Shown here one piece after another: positions 25,243 to 33,575 of a DNA stretch of 64,000 nt (position 1 is its first letter; each line of letters opens with the position of its first letter). This DNA is from Ruegeria halocynthiae (GTDB taxonomy: Bacteria; Pseudomonadota; Alphaproteobacteria; Rhodobacterales; Rhodobacteraceae): contig NZ_FNNP01000001.1 in the NCBI RefSeq assembly GCF_900106805.1, forward strand, positions 682,001 through 746,000, in the 5' to 3' direction. Under the pieces are notes generated by a model. The model was not told where the DNA came from and ran no database searches. It was given only the letters and a program-made list of their open reading frames with translations. Position numbers and translations under genes: made by a program.

Positions 25243-26286
25243 ATGAAACGGGTTTATCTCGACCATAACGCGACAGCCCCTCTGGGGCCCGAAGCTCGGG
25301 CCGCGATGAGCGCGGCGATGGATCTGGTCGGAAATCCGTCTTCGGTTCATGCCGAAGGACGCGCAGCAAAAGCGGTTGTTGAAAACGCTCGCGCGCAAAT
25401 TGCAACCGCCTTTGGCGCGGACGGCGCCGACATTATATTCACCTCGGGTGCGACCGAGGCCGCAGCATTGGCCATGGCGGGGCGCGACCTACAGGGCGCG
25501 GCAATTGAACATGACGCGGTAAGAGCTTGGACAAGCGAGGTTTTACCGACTTCAACTGAAGGGCGTATTGCGGTTTCACAGGCGTCTCAATCGACCCTTC
25601 AACTGGCAAACTCGGAAACCGGGATTGTTCAGGCTTTGCCGTCTGGTCTGGCGGTAACTGATACAACTCAGGCCTTTGGCAAGTTGCCGATCGCGTTCAA
25701 CTGGCTAGGTGCTGAGATGGCGTTGATCTCCGCGCACAAGATTGGCGGACCAAAAGGGATCGGAGCGTTGGTGATGAAACGCGGCACCGATCTTGCCGCA
25801 CAGATCAAGGGCGGCGGACAGGAAATGGGGCGTCGTTCAGGTACGGAAAATGTCATTGGAATCGTAGGGTTCGGGGCAGCAGCTCAAGCAGCGTCCAAGG
25901 CATTGGCCGATGGTGTTTGGGAAAAAGTGAGCGAACTTAGAAATATTCTAGAAGACGCTCTTGAGGCCGGTTCGAAAGCTACTATTTTTGTCGGGAAAGA
26001 TCAGGAGCGGCTTCCTAACACCTCGTGCTTTGTCACTCCGGGTTGGAAGGGAGAAACCCAGGTCATGCAGATGGATTTATCAGGGTTCGCGATCAGTGCG
26101 GGCTCGGCCTGTTCCAGTGGCAAGGTGCGCGCAAGTGCCGTGTTGACAGCCATGGGGTTTGATGGCCAGACGGCGGCCAACGCAATCCGTGTATCGCTGG
26201 GGCCGGAAACAACGGAAGAAGATGTGCTGCGTTTCGCGGAAACGTGGCTAGAAAAAGAGAAAAAGCATCGCGCGCGTGCCGCGTGA
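25243..26286 (+). CDS. Cysteine desulfurase (NifS/IscS-type, class V aminotransferase)
   Basis: The 347-residue PLP enzyme takes sulfur from cysteine for cluster assembly. Visible are the PLP lysine K166 (ISAHKIGGPKG), the active cysteine C290 in the class I-type loop SAGSACSSGKV, and the N-terminal YLDHNATAPLGP. It is about 50 residues shorter than E. coli IscS and several typical positions differ (ANSETG in place of ANNEIG). The ATG at 25243 was chosen over a longer frame from 25198. It lies between iscR and sufB, so a second desulfurase (sufS at the operon end) serves the same operon; division of labour is unknown. Confidence 0.85.
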   Translation: MKRVYLDHNATAPLGPEARAAMSAAMDLVGNPSSVHAEGRAAKAVVENARAQIATAFGADGADIIFTSGATEAAALAMAGRDLQGAAIEHDAVRAWTSEVLPTSTEGRIAVSQASQSTLQLANSETGIVQALPSGLAVTDTTQAFGKLPIAFNWLGAEMALISAHKIGGPKGIGALVMKRGTDLAAQIKGGGQEMGRRSGTENVIGIVGFGAAAQAASKALADGVWEKVSELRNILEDALEAGSKATIFVGKDQERLPNTSCFVTPGWKGETQVMQMDLSGFAISAGSACSSGKVRASAVLTAMGFDGQTAANAIRVSLGPETTEEDVLRFAETWLEKEKKHRARAA

Positions 26287-26304
26287 TCTGACGGAGGGTG
26301 TCAA

Positions 26305-27825
26305 ATGGCCGCTTTGGACCAGACCCAGGTAAAAGAAGGTGTCGATCAGGAAACCGTGGATGCGGTGCGCGAGGCCGGAACCTATAAGTATGGCTGGGAA
26401 ACCGAAATCGAGATGGAATATGCGCCCAAGGGCGTGAATCCAGACATCGTGCGCCTGATCTCGGACAAGAACCAAGAGCCCGAGTGGATGACGGAGTGGC
26501 GCCTGAGCGCGTTTGAACGCTGGACCAAGATGGACGAGCCCAAATGGGCCATGGTCAGCTATCCCGAGATCGATTTTCAGGATCAGTATTACTATGCCCG
26601 CCCGAAATCGATGGAAGAAAAGCCAAAATCTCTGGACGACGTGGACCCCAAGCTACTGGCTACTTACGAAAAGCTGGGTATCCCGCTGAAAGAGCAGAAA
26701 ATTCTTGCTGGTGTCGAAGGTGCTGAAACTGCCCCTGCCGAAGGGCGAAAAGTTGCGGTGGATGCGGTGTTTGACTCGGTTTCGGTCGGGACCACCTTTC
26801 AGGCAGAGCTCAAGAAAGCTGGTGTTATCTTCTGCTCAATTTCCGAGGCGATCCGGGAGCATCCCGAACTGGTGAAGAAATATCTTGGCACCGTCGTTCC
26901 AGCGTCCGACAATTTCTATGCTACACTGAACTCGGCCGTGTTCTCGGACGGCTCGTTCGTTTACGTGCCCCCAGGCGTCCGCTGCCCGATGGAGTTGAGT
27001 ACCTACTTCCGAATCAACGCCGAAAATACCGGCCAGTTTGAACGCACTCTGATCATCGCTGACAAGGGCTCGTATGTGTCCTATCTGGAGGGTTGTACTG
27101 CCCCGCAGCGCGACACGACCCAGTTGCACGCTGCCGTTGTTGAAATCATCATCGAAGAAGATGCTGAGGTGAAGTACTCGACCGTTCAGAACTGGTATCC
27201 TGGTGATGAGAACGGCAAGGGCGGTATTTACAACTTTGTGACCAAGCGCGCCGATTGCCGTGGTGACCGTTCCAAAGTGATGTGGACCCAGGTGGAAACC
27301 GGTTCGGCCGTGACGTGGAAGTATCCTTCCTGCATCCTTCGAGGCGATGATAGCCAGGGAGAGTTCTATTCGATCGCCATCGCCAATAACTATCAGCAAG
27401 CTGATACCGGCACGAAGATGGTGCATCTGGGCAAGAATACCAAATCTAGGATCGTGTCGAAGGGCATCAGTGCGGGTAAAGCGCAGAACACTTATCGCGG
27501 ATTGGTTTCGATGCACCCTAAAGCCAAGGACAGCCGCAACTATACTCAGTGCGACAGCCTGCTGATTGGCGATAAATGCGGGGCGCATACGGTTCCGTAC
27601 ATCGAGGTCAGGAACAACTCATCTCGGGTCGAACATGAGGCGACGACCTCAAAGGTAGATGATGATCAACTGTTCTATTGCCGCCAACGCGGGATGGACG
27701 AAGAAGAAGCTGTGGCGCTGGTTGTGAATGGATTCTGCAAGGATGTGCTGCAGGCATTGCCGATGGAATTTGCCATGGAGGCGCAGCAGCTTGTGGCGAT
27801 CAGTCTTGAAGGATCAGTGGGCTGA
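26305..27825 (+). CDS. sufB: Fe-S cluster scaffold SufB
   Basis: SufB with SufC and SufD forms the SufBC2D complex on which new clusters are built in the cytosol. The 506-residue product is full length: the N-terminal part ([20 protein letters not shown]), the right-handed beta-helix core, and conserved segments [33 protein letters not shown] (Cys), NWYPGD and [17 protein letters not shown] (Cys), [25 protein letters not shown] precedes the ATG. The stop overlaps the next small gene as TGATG. Confidence 0.97.
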   Translation: MAALDQTQVKEGVDQETVDAVREAGTYKYGWETEIEMEYAPKGVNPDIVRLISDKNQEPEWMTEWRLSAFERWTKMDEPKWAMVSYPEIDFQDQYYYARPKSMEEKPKSLDDVDPKLLATYEKLGIPLKEQKILAGVEGAETAPAEGRKVAVDAVFDSVSVGTTFQAELKKAGVIFCSISEAIREHPELVKKYLGTVVPASDNFYATLNSAVFSDGSFVYVPPGVRCPMELSTYFRINAENTGQFERTLIIADKGSYVSYLEGCTAPQRDTTQLHAAVVEIIIEEDAEVKYSTVQNWYPGDENGKGGIYNFVTKRADCRGDRSKVMWTQVETGSAVTWKYPSCILRGDDSQGEFYSIAIANNYQQADTGTKMVHLGKNTKSRIVSKGISAGKAQNTYRGLVSMHPKAKDSRNYTQCDSLLIGDKCGAHTVPYIEVRNNSSRVEHEATTSKVDDDQLFYCRQRGMDEEEAVALVVNGFCKDVLQALPMEFAMEAQQLVAISLEGSVG

Positions 27826-28028
27826 TGACGCCAAAACCACGCCAGCGTTTCCGGAAGGATGATGTGTTGACCGTGCTCGGTTATGCACTGCCGGTGCTTG
27901 GCGGCTTGTTGGGGGTTGCTTATGTCAACACCAACTACATGGATTTCATTAACCCGGTTTGGGCAGTGGGCGGTGGTGCACTGCTTGGTTGGATCATCGC
28001 CCGGGTGATCCGCAAAACGCTGGGATAG
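27825..28028 (+). CDS. 67-residue two-helix membrane protein inside the suf operon
   Basis: Not recognised by name. A basic N-terminus ([13 protein letters not shown]) precedes two hydrophobic helices, VLTVLGYALPVLGGLLGVAYV (residues 14-34) and FINPVWAVGGGALLGWIIARV (about 41-61). It ends with the basic IRKTLG, which suggests both ends face the cytosol. The ATG overlaps the sufB stop as TGATG, so translation is probably coupled to sufB. sufC starts 53 nt later. Its position between two scaffold subunits suggests a link to cluster assembly at the membrane, which is inference only. Confidence 0.75.
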   Translation: MTPKPRQRFRKDDVLTVLGYALPVLGGLLGVAYVNTNYMDFINPVWAVGGGALLGWIIARVIRKTLG

Positions 28029-28081
28029 GAACTTATCGGGGCTGAAAATATGCCCCCTTGCGATACGCAAAAGGACAAAAA

Positions 28082-28837
28082 ATGCTGGAAATCAAAAACC
28101 TGCACGTCAAACTTGAGGAAGAAGACAAGCAAATCCTGAAAGGCGTCGACCTGACAGTCGAGGCTGGCAAGGTGCACGCGATCATGGGGCCGAACGGTTC
28201 GGGTAAATCGACGCTCAGCTACGTGCTGTCGGGGCGTGATGGCTATGAGGTGACCGAGGGTACAGCATCGCTCGACGGTGCGGACCTGCTTGAAATGGAG
28301 CCCGAAGAACGTGCGGCTGCAGGCGTGTTTCTGGCGTTCCAATACCCAGTAGAAATTCCGGGTGTGGGCAATATGATTTTCCTGCGCACCGCAGTGAACG
28401 CACAACGAAAAGCGCGCGGTCAGGATGAACTGTCGGCGACGGACTTCCTGAAAGAAGTACGCGCCAAAGCCAAGGCGTTGAAAATCGACGCCGAAATGTT
28501 GAAGCGCCCGGTCAATGTGGGCTTTTCGGGCGGTGAGAAAAAGCGCAACGAAATTCTGCAGATGGCCATGCTGGAACCAAAGATGTGCATCCTGGACGAG
28601 ACGGATTCGGGCCTTGATGTGGATGCAATGAAACTGGTTGCGGAAGGCGTGAATGCCTTGCGGGATGAGCAGCGCGGATTTCTTGTGATTACGCACTATC
28701 AGCGCCTGCTGGATCACATCAAGCCAGACGTGGTTCATATCATGGCCGAGGGTCGCATTGTGAAATCGGGCGGTCCGGAACTGGCATTGGAAGTAGAACA
28801 TAACGGCTATGCCGACATTCTGGCCGAGGTGAACTGA
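28082..28837 (+). CDS. sufC: Fe-S assembly ATPase SufC
   Basis: SufC is the ABC-type ATPase of SufBC2D. The 251-residue product has Walker A IMGPNGSGKSTLSYVL, signature motif FSGGEKKRNEILQMA (SufC-type, FSGGEKKR), Walker B MCILDETDSGLDVDAMK and the switch histidine in LVITHYQRLLDHI. No membrane segment is present, as expected. The ATG at 28082 follows AAAAGGACAAAA; an upstream TTG adds eight residues and is less likely. Overlaps sufD as TGATG. Confidence 0.97.
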   Translation: MLEIKNLHVKLEEEDKQILKGVDLTVEAGKVHAIMGPNGSGKSTLSYVLSGRDGYEVTEGTASLDGADLLEMEPEERAAAGVFLAFQYPVEIPGVGNMIFLRTAVNAQRKARGQDELSATDFLKEVRAKAKALKIDAEMLKRPVNVGFSGGEKKRNEILQMAMLEPKMCILDETDSGLDVDAMKLVAEGVNALRDEQRGFLVITHYQRLLDHIKPDVVHIMAEGRIVKSGGPELALEVEHNGYADILAEVN

Positions 28838-30117
28838 TGGCTTTGCCCCAAGCAAAACAAACAGCGACCGAAGAAAGGTTGGCCGTGCTGCGTATGCCGG
28901 ATGCGGGTTGTACGCGAAAGGCGCGTGAGGCTGCGCTTGAGCGCCTGCGCCAGATGGGTCTGCCTGGCCGGCGCGATGAGTATTGGAAATACACTCGACC
29001 CGATACACTGATCTCGGCCGATGCGCTGCCTGCGGCTTTGTTCGTGAATGACGAGTCGCCCATGTTTGACGAATTCGACCGGCTGAAGATCGTTTTCATT
29101 GACGGTGTATTCAGCCCCGAAGAGTCAGATGAGTTGTCTTTGGAAGGCGTTTCCATCGACCGGCTGGAAGACATCTGCTGCAAAGATATCCATTGGGCTA
29201 AAGAGTTATATGGTGTTCTTGAAGCGAATGGTCAGAATCCGGTGCCACGACCTCTGGCAGCGTTGAATACGGCGTTTGCCTCGGATGGTGTTGCGATTCA
29301 CGTCACTGGCAAACCGTCAAAACCGATCAGCCTGATCTACCGCCACGCCTCGGAAACTTCGGACGCAATTCTGCATCATGTCATACGCGTGGAAAGCGGG
29401 GCCGAGGTAACCATTCTTGAAAACGGTCCAGCCGCATCACGCTTCAACAAATGTATGGAGATTGATATCGCTGATGGTGGAACGCTTCATCATGTGCGCG
29501 CGCAAGGTCGTGATCATCAGCGTCGTGCAGCCACGCATATGTTCACCCGTATGGGGCACGAGTCGGTCTACAAATCGTTTACTCTCACCGTGAACGGCGT
29601 GCTGACACGGAACGAACAGGTGGTTGAGCTGACTGGCGATGATGCGGTAGCCCATGTTGCGGGTGCTTGTGTGGGCGATGGTGAGTTCCACCACGATGAC
29701 ACGGTATTCGTTACGCATGACGCGGTGAACTGCGAAAGCCGTCAGGTGTTCAAGAAGGTGTTGCGCAACGGCGCAACCGGTGTGTTCCAGGGCAAAATTC
29801 TGGTGAAGGAAGGTGCGCAGAAAACGGATGGCTATCAGATTAGCCAATCCCTGTTGCTGGATGGCGACAGCCAGTTTCTCGCCAAGCCCGAACTGGAAAT
29901 CTACGCCGATGATGTGGCCTGCTCACATGGATCAACGTCTGGCGCGATAGACGAAACAGCCATGTTTTATCTGCGCTCACGTGGGATTCCAACCCGTGAG
30001 GCGACCGATATGCTGACGCTGGCTTTTCTGGCCGAAGCCGTACAGGAGATCGAGGATGAAGCTCTGGCCGATGTGATCGTCGCTCGTTTGCAAGATTGGC
30101 TGGCACGCCGCCGCTGA
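28837..30117 (+). CDS. sufD: Fe-S assembly protein SufD
   Basis: SufD is the paralogue of SufB in the SufBC2D complex and is needed for iron entry. The 426-residue product has the basic N-terminal helix region (GLPGRRDEYWKYTRPDTL), beta-helix core and the conserved C-terminal segments DDVACSHGSTSGAIDETAMFYLRSRGIP (Cys and His) and VIVARLQDWLARRR. Its ATG overlaps the sufC stop (TGATG), and its own stop overlaps the next gene (TGATG). Full length. Confidence 0.95.
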   Translation: MALPQAKQTATEERLAVLRMPDAGCTRKAREAALERLRQMGLPGRRDEYWKYTRPDTLISADALPAALFVNDESPMFDEFDRLKIVFIDGVFSPEESDELSLEGVSIDRLEDICCKDIHWAKELYGVLEANGQNPVPRPLAALNTAFASDGVAIHVTGKPSKPISLIYRHASETSDAILHHVIRVESGAEVTILENGPAASRFNKCMEIDIADGGTLHHVRAQGRDHQRRAATHMFTRMGHESVYKSFTLTVNGVLTRNEQVVELTGDDAVAHVAGACVGDGEFHHDDTVFVTHDAVNCESRQVFKKVLRNGATGVFQGKILVKEGAQKTDGYQISQSLLLDGDSQFLAKPELEIYADDVACSHGSTSGAIDETAMFYLRSRGIPTREATDMLTLAFLAEAVQEIEDEALADVIVARLQDWLARRR

Positions 30118-30602
30118 TGCCTGTCACCACAGATATCGTGGCCACGTATCGTGGGCCGGGGCGTGTTGTGCGTCGCTTGCTGGATATGGGTCCACGTGAA
30201 GATCGGGCGCTGGCATTTGTGATGGCATTCTGTGTCGTAGGCTTTATTGCGCAACTCCCAAGTCTTGCGCGTCGCGCCCATCTTGAAGGGCTGGAACTGA
30301 ACATGCTGATGGGTGGGGCCTTGTTAGGCTCAGTCTTCATCTTGCCGCTGTTTTTCTATCTTCTGGCGTGGCTTACCCATCTTGTGGCCCGGATGTTTGG
30401 TGGTGCTGGAACCAGTTATGGGGCGCGGCTCGCTCTGTTCTGGGCGCTTTTGGCTTCGACGCCATTGGTGCTTTTGAACGGTTTGGTGGCCGGTTTCATC
30501 GGCCCGGGCCCGGCGCAAACACTGGCCGGGCTGTTATGGGTTGCGATTTTCGTCTGGTTCTGGTTGTCCGGGTTAAGACAATCGCAAAAGGCCATCAAAT
30601 GA
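30117..30602 (+). CDS. Yip1-like integral membrane protein, first of a pair
   Basis: The 161-residue product has about four membrane helices: LAFVMAFCVVGFIAQLP (about 33-49), LMGGALLGSVFILPLFFYLLAWL (about 64-87), LALFWALLASTPLVLLNGLVAGF (about 105-128) and TLAGLLWVAIFVWFWLSGL (about 136-154). Hydropathy and size resemble Yip1-domain proteins; I did not find a catalytic motif. The ATG at 30117 overlaps the sufD stop and its stop overlaps the next gene as ATGA, so it is locked into the suf operon. Function unknown. Confidence 0.75.
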   Translation: MPVTTDIVATYRGPGRVVRRLLDMGPREDRALAFVMAFCVVGFIAQLPSLARRAHLEGLELNMLMGGALLGSVFILPLFFYLLAWLTHLVARMFGGAGTSYGARLALFWALLASTPLVLLNGLVAGFIGPGPAQTLAGLLWVAIFVWFWLSGLRQSQKAIK

Positions 30603-31165
30603 GTTCCGCAGTGCTGTTGAATATGGTGATCCTGACCCTGCGAGATCCAGCAGAGGCTGCTCGGCGGCTACTGGCCATGCGCCTTGGGGCGGATGTGTTG
30701 TGGTTGGCCTTCTTTCTTGCGGTCATTCTGAATGCGATGGTTCAGTCAGCGTCGGGCTTTGTCCTGCCTTTAATAAGCCCGGATGTTCAGCAGCTTGCCG
30801 AACCGTTGTCGAGAACGCTGTTCGTTTCCGTCGCGGCGATTCTGATCAGTGTTATGACTTTCCTGCTTGTCGGACGGACGTTGGGTGGCACCGGAACGTT
30901 CAATGACATCATGACTCTGATTGTATGGCTGCAAATCCTGCAAATTGTGGGGCAGGCGATCGTGTTAGTTCTGGTCGCAATCGTTCCGTTCCTGTTTCTA
31001 CCGGCAAGCCTCGCAATGTTGGCACTGAGCCTCTATATCACCCTTCATTTCCTTAATGAGGCACATCGTTTTGCATCGCTGGGAAAATCGTTTCTGGTGA
31101 TCCTGTTGTCTGCCCTTGTGGCCATCCCGTTTGTTCTTTGGCTGTCCCCAAGCGGGCCTGTATAG
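30599..31165 (+). CDS. Yip1-like integral membrane protein, second of a pair
   Basis: The 188-residue product begins with an amphipathic helix (MVILTLRDPAEAARRLLAMRLG) typical of Yip1-family bacterial proteins, followed by about five membrane helices ending in SFLVILLSALVAIPFVLWLSP. It resembles the upstream neighbour in size and hydropathy, though the two are not near-identical. Start overlaps the previous stop (ATGA); sufS starts 14 nt later, at 31179. It may help attach or scaffold Fe-S assembly at the membrane, which is inference. Function unknown. Confidence 0.75.
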   Translation: MSSAVLLNMVILTLRDPAEAARRLLAMRLGADVLWLAFFLAVILNAMVQSASGFVLPLISPDVQQLAEPLSRTLFVSVAAILISVMTFLLVGRTLGGTGTFNDIMTLIVWLQILQIVGQAIVLVLVAIVPFLFLPASLAMLALSLYITLHFLNEAHRFASLGKSFLVILLSALVAIPFVLWLSPSGPV

Positions 31166-31178
31166 GGAAGTCTTTTCC

Positions 31179-32399
31179 ATGTATGACGTTCAGAAAATCC
31201 GCGCCGACTTTCCGATCCTGTCGCGTCAGGTTAATGGTAAGCCATTGACTTATCTTGATAATGGGGCTTCTGCGCAGAAGCCACAGGCGGTGATCGATGC
31301 GGTCACGCAGGCCTATGCGCATGAATACTCGAACGTTCATCGCGGGCTCCACTACCTGTCAAATCTCGCGACCGAGAAATACGAGTCTGTCCGCGGCACC
31401 GTTGCGCGGTTTCTGGGCGTGCCGAACGAGGATGAGATCGTCCTGAACTCGGGCACGACCGAAGGGATCAATCTTGTCGCCTACGGCTGGGCGATGTCAA
31501 ATCTTCAGGCTGGGGATGAGATTGTCCTCAGCGTGATGGAGCACCATGCAAACATAGTACCGTGGCACTTTCTTCGCGAACGGCAGGGCGTAATTCTGAA
31601 ATGGGTCGATGTGGATTCAACCGGCCATTTGGCCCCTCAGGCCGTGATTGATGCAATTGGCCCGAAGACGAAACTGGTTGCGGTAACCCATTGTTCCAAC
31701 GTGTTGGGCACAGTTGTCGACGTCAAAGCGATCGTGCAAGGCGCTCAAGCCAAAGGCGTTCCGGTTCTGGTCGACGGAAGTCAGGGCGCGGTGCATATGC
31801 CGGTCAACGTCAATGAAATTGGCTGTGACTTCTACGCCATCACCGGGCACAAACTTTATGGTCCGTCCGGGTCTGGCGCGATCTATATCAAGTCAGAGCG
31901 TATGGCCGAGATGCGCCCCTTTATCGGTGGCGGCGATATGATCAAAGAGGTTTCTAAAGATCAGGTGGTCTATAATGATCCTCCGATGAAGTTTGAGGCC
32001 GGAACGCCAGGCATTGTGCAGACCATCGGTATGGGCGTTGCTCTGGATTACATGATGGACCTCGGCATGGAGAACATAGCAGCACACGAAGCGCGCTTGC
32101 GCGATTATACTGTGCAGCGCCTCAACGGATTGAATTGGCTGCAGGTTCAGGGAACGACGGCAAACAAGGCTGCAATCTTCAGCTTTACGCTGGATGGGGC
32201 GGGGCATGCCCATGACGTTTCAACCATTCTGGACAAGAAAGGTGTCGCCGTACGTGCCGGCCACCATTGTGCCGGGCCGCTGATGGATCACCTGGGCGTC
32301 ACCGCCACCTGCCGCGCCAGCTTTGGGCTTTATAACACGACCGAAGAAGTCGATACTCTGATTGATGCACTGGAACTGGCCCACGATCTGTTTGCCTGA
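31179..32399 (+). CDS. sufS: Cysteine desulfurase SufS
   Basis: SufS is the class II cysteine desulfurase that delivers sulfur to SufBC2D, usually through SufE or SufU. The 406-residue product has PLP lysine K225 (ITGHKLYGPSGSGAIY), active cysteine C364 (RAGHHCAGPLM) and typical segments YLDNGASAQKP, SNVHRGLHYLS, FLRERQGVILKWVDVD and EAGTPGIVQTIGMG. The ATG at 31179 follows AGGGAAG. It is the last gene of the operon in this window; the expected sufE, sufA and sufT genes do not follow, since a tRNA and other genes come next. Confidence 0.95.
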   Translation: MYDVQKIRADFPILSRQVNGKPLTYLDNGASAQKPQAVIDAVTQAYAHEYSNVHRGLHYLSNLATEKYESVRGTVARFLGVPNEDEIVLNSGTTEGINLVAYGWAMSNLQAGDEIVLSVMEHHANIVPWHFLRERQGVILKWVDVDSTGHLAPQAVIDAIGPKTKLVAVTHCSNVLGTVVDVKAIVQGAQAKGVPVLVDGSQGAVHMPVNVNEIGCDFYAITGHKLYGPSGSGAIYIKSERMAEMRPFIGGGDMIKEVSKDQVVYNDPPMKFEAGTPGIVQTIGMGVALDYMMDLGMENIAAHEARLRDYTVQRLNGLNWLQVQGTTANKAAIFSFTLDGAGHAHDVSTILDKKGVAVRAGHHCAGPLMDHLGVTATCRASFGLYNTTEEVDTLIDALELAHDLFA

Positions 32400-32456
32400 T
32401 CGTAGTGCGGATTTGCAGTTGCACCCGGATTGGAACGAGGATAGCTAACGGCCAAG

Positions 32457-32533
<77 letters not shown>

Positions 32534-32597
32534 ATTCACGATTTTGGTAGTCATAAGGCGCGGTGTTTACGGTGCACAGATTGGTGACCTTCAGGCA

Positions 32598-32632
32598 AAA
32601 CAAAACCCCCGCCAGAATTATCCGATGGGGGT
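32598..32632 (-). terminator. Terminator of the DUF882 gene
   Basis: On the minus strand ACCCCC and GGGGGT pair around a 16-nt loop, followed by TTTGTTTTG. It begins 30 nt after the DUF882 stop. Confidence 0.65.
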
Positions 32633-32661
32633 AGCTTAGCAGTACTGGAAGGAAAGCTTGT

Positions 32662-33231
32662 TCAGCCGCGCCATGTACGGATTACACCGCAATCCATGTG
32701 TACGAAATTCGAGCCATAATATTGGCCAACACCGCCAGCGCGACAGGACATTGCTGCCTTTGCCATTTGCGAGACCGAGCGTGACGACAGTCGAAGATCC
32801 GCGGCTTGACCCTTCATATGGAGTGAATTTTTCGCAACACCCCGCGAGCGCCTGCGCAACATTGCGTTGGTTTGTGGTGAGCGGTAGCCCGAAAGCAGCA
32901 TATAAGGCTCGCTGACGTCCAGCATGTTGTGTGCGGCTGCCATGATATCGATGGTGCGAAGGTCCATGTCCTTGACCTGATCGCTGCGCCAGTCACGCAT
33001 GAATTGATTGACCTCTTTCACCGCGCCTTTGATGTACTTGCCATCAACCCAGTAAACCATGTCGATACGTTCACCGGTGCGGCCCGAATACATACGGATA
33101 CGGCGGATGTCGCCACCGCCGCGTAGAAATCCGGCTGCTTTGGAATATGTCGGTGCTGCTACAACTGCGGTTGCCGCGAATGCGCCCAATAGGGCACGCC
33201 GGGTCATGCCCGATGTACTGCTCTTGGTCAT
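32662..33231 (-). CDS. DUF882 (peptidase M15-like) protein with Tat-type signal
   Basis: The 189-residue product has an N-terminal twin-arginine signal (MTRRALLGAFAATAVVAAP), so it is probably exported folded. The rest matches DUF882, related to M15 peptidases (like YcbK/MepK, which cut peptidoglycan cross-links): the metal-ligand motifs are SLHMKGQAADLRL (His, Asp) and NFVHMDCGV (His). The start at 33231 (MTKSSTSG) was preferred, though 33207 (MTRRALLG) is also possible. It is divergent from an L,D-transpeptidase gene; the pair suggests opposed cutting and joining of 3-3 cross-links. Confidence 0.87.
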   Translation of the reverse strand: MTKSSTSGMTRRALLGAFAATAVVAAPTYSKAAGFLRGGGDIRRIRMYSGRTGERIDMVYWVDGKYIKGAVKEVNQFMRDWRSDQVKDMDLRTIDIMAAAHNMLDVSEPYMLLSGYRSPQTNAMLRRRSRGVAKNSLHMKGQAADLRLSSRSVSQMAKAAMSCRAGGVGQYYGSNFVHMDCGVIRTWRG

Positions 33232-33575
33232 TTCTTGTTTCGTCCCGTACTGTTCCTGCCTGCACACGATGTTACGCGCGCGATCTTAATTTTTTCCCAT
33301 CCCAGATGTGGGATTTATTGCACAGTCAGAATCAACAGCCAAGAAATCTTTGGTCGCAGGGTGTTCAAGGGGGAATTTTCGGCAGTTTTTTGCGCAACTG
33401 ATGCAAGTATGCTTGCTTTTGGCGCAGTTAGCGCCGTGGCGATGCAAACGCGCACCACGGGTAGAAGAAGCGGTCAAGTGATGAATTTGTGAATAGACAT
33501 CTGACGCGCAGCAAAACATTATTTTCGGACGCCTGCTAAAAGGTGGTAAAGTCATTGAATAATCAAGGTCATCAC
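33232..33575 (+). other. Gene-free stretch, 344 nt, between divergent peptidoglycan genes
   Basis: No convincing ORF. It holds two small hairpins: ATCCCA-GATG-TGGGAT (33299-33314) next to a T tract, and GCAAG-TATG-CTTGC followed by TTTT (33403-33420). Both promoters must lie here; none is clear enough to place. The second hairpin could be a weak leader terminator for the L,D-transpeptidase gene. Confidence 0.5.

Noticed and set aside
27935..29008. 357-residue open frame on the minus strand
   Set aside because: It runs antisense across the two-helix gene, sufC and sufD; no motif or ribosome binding site, so a shadow.
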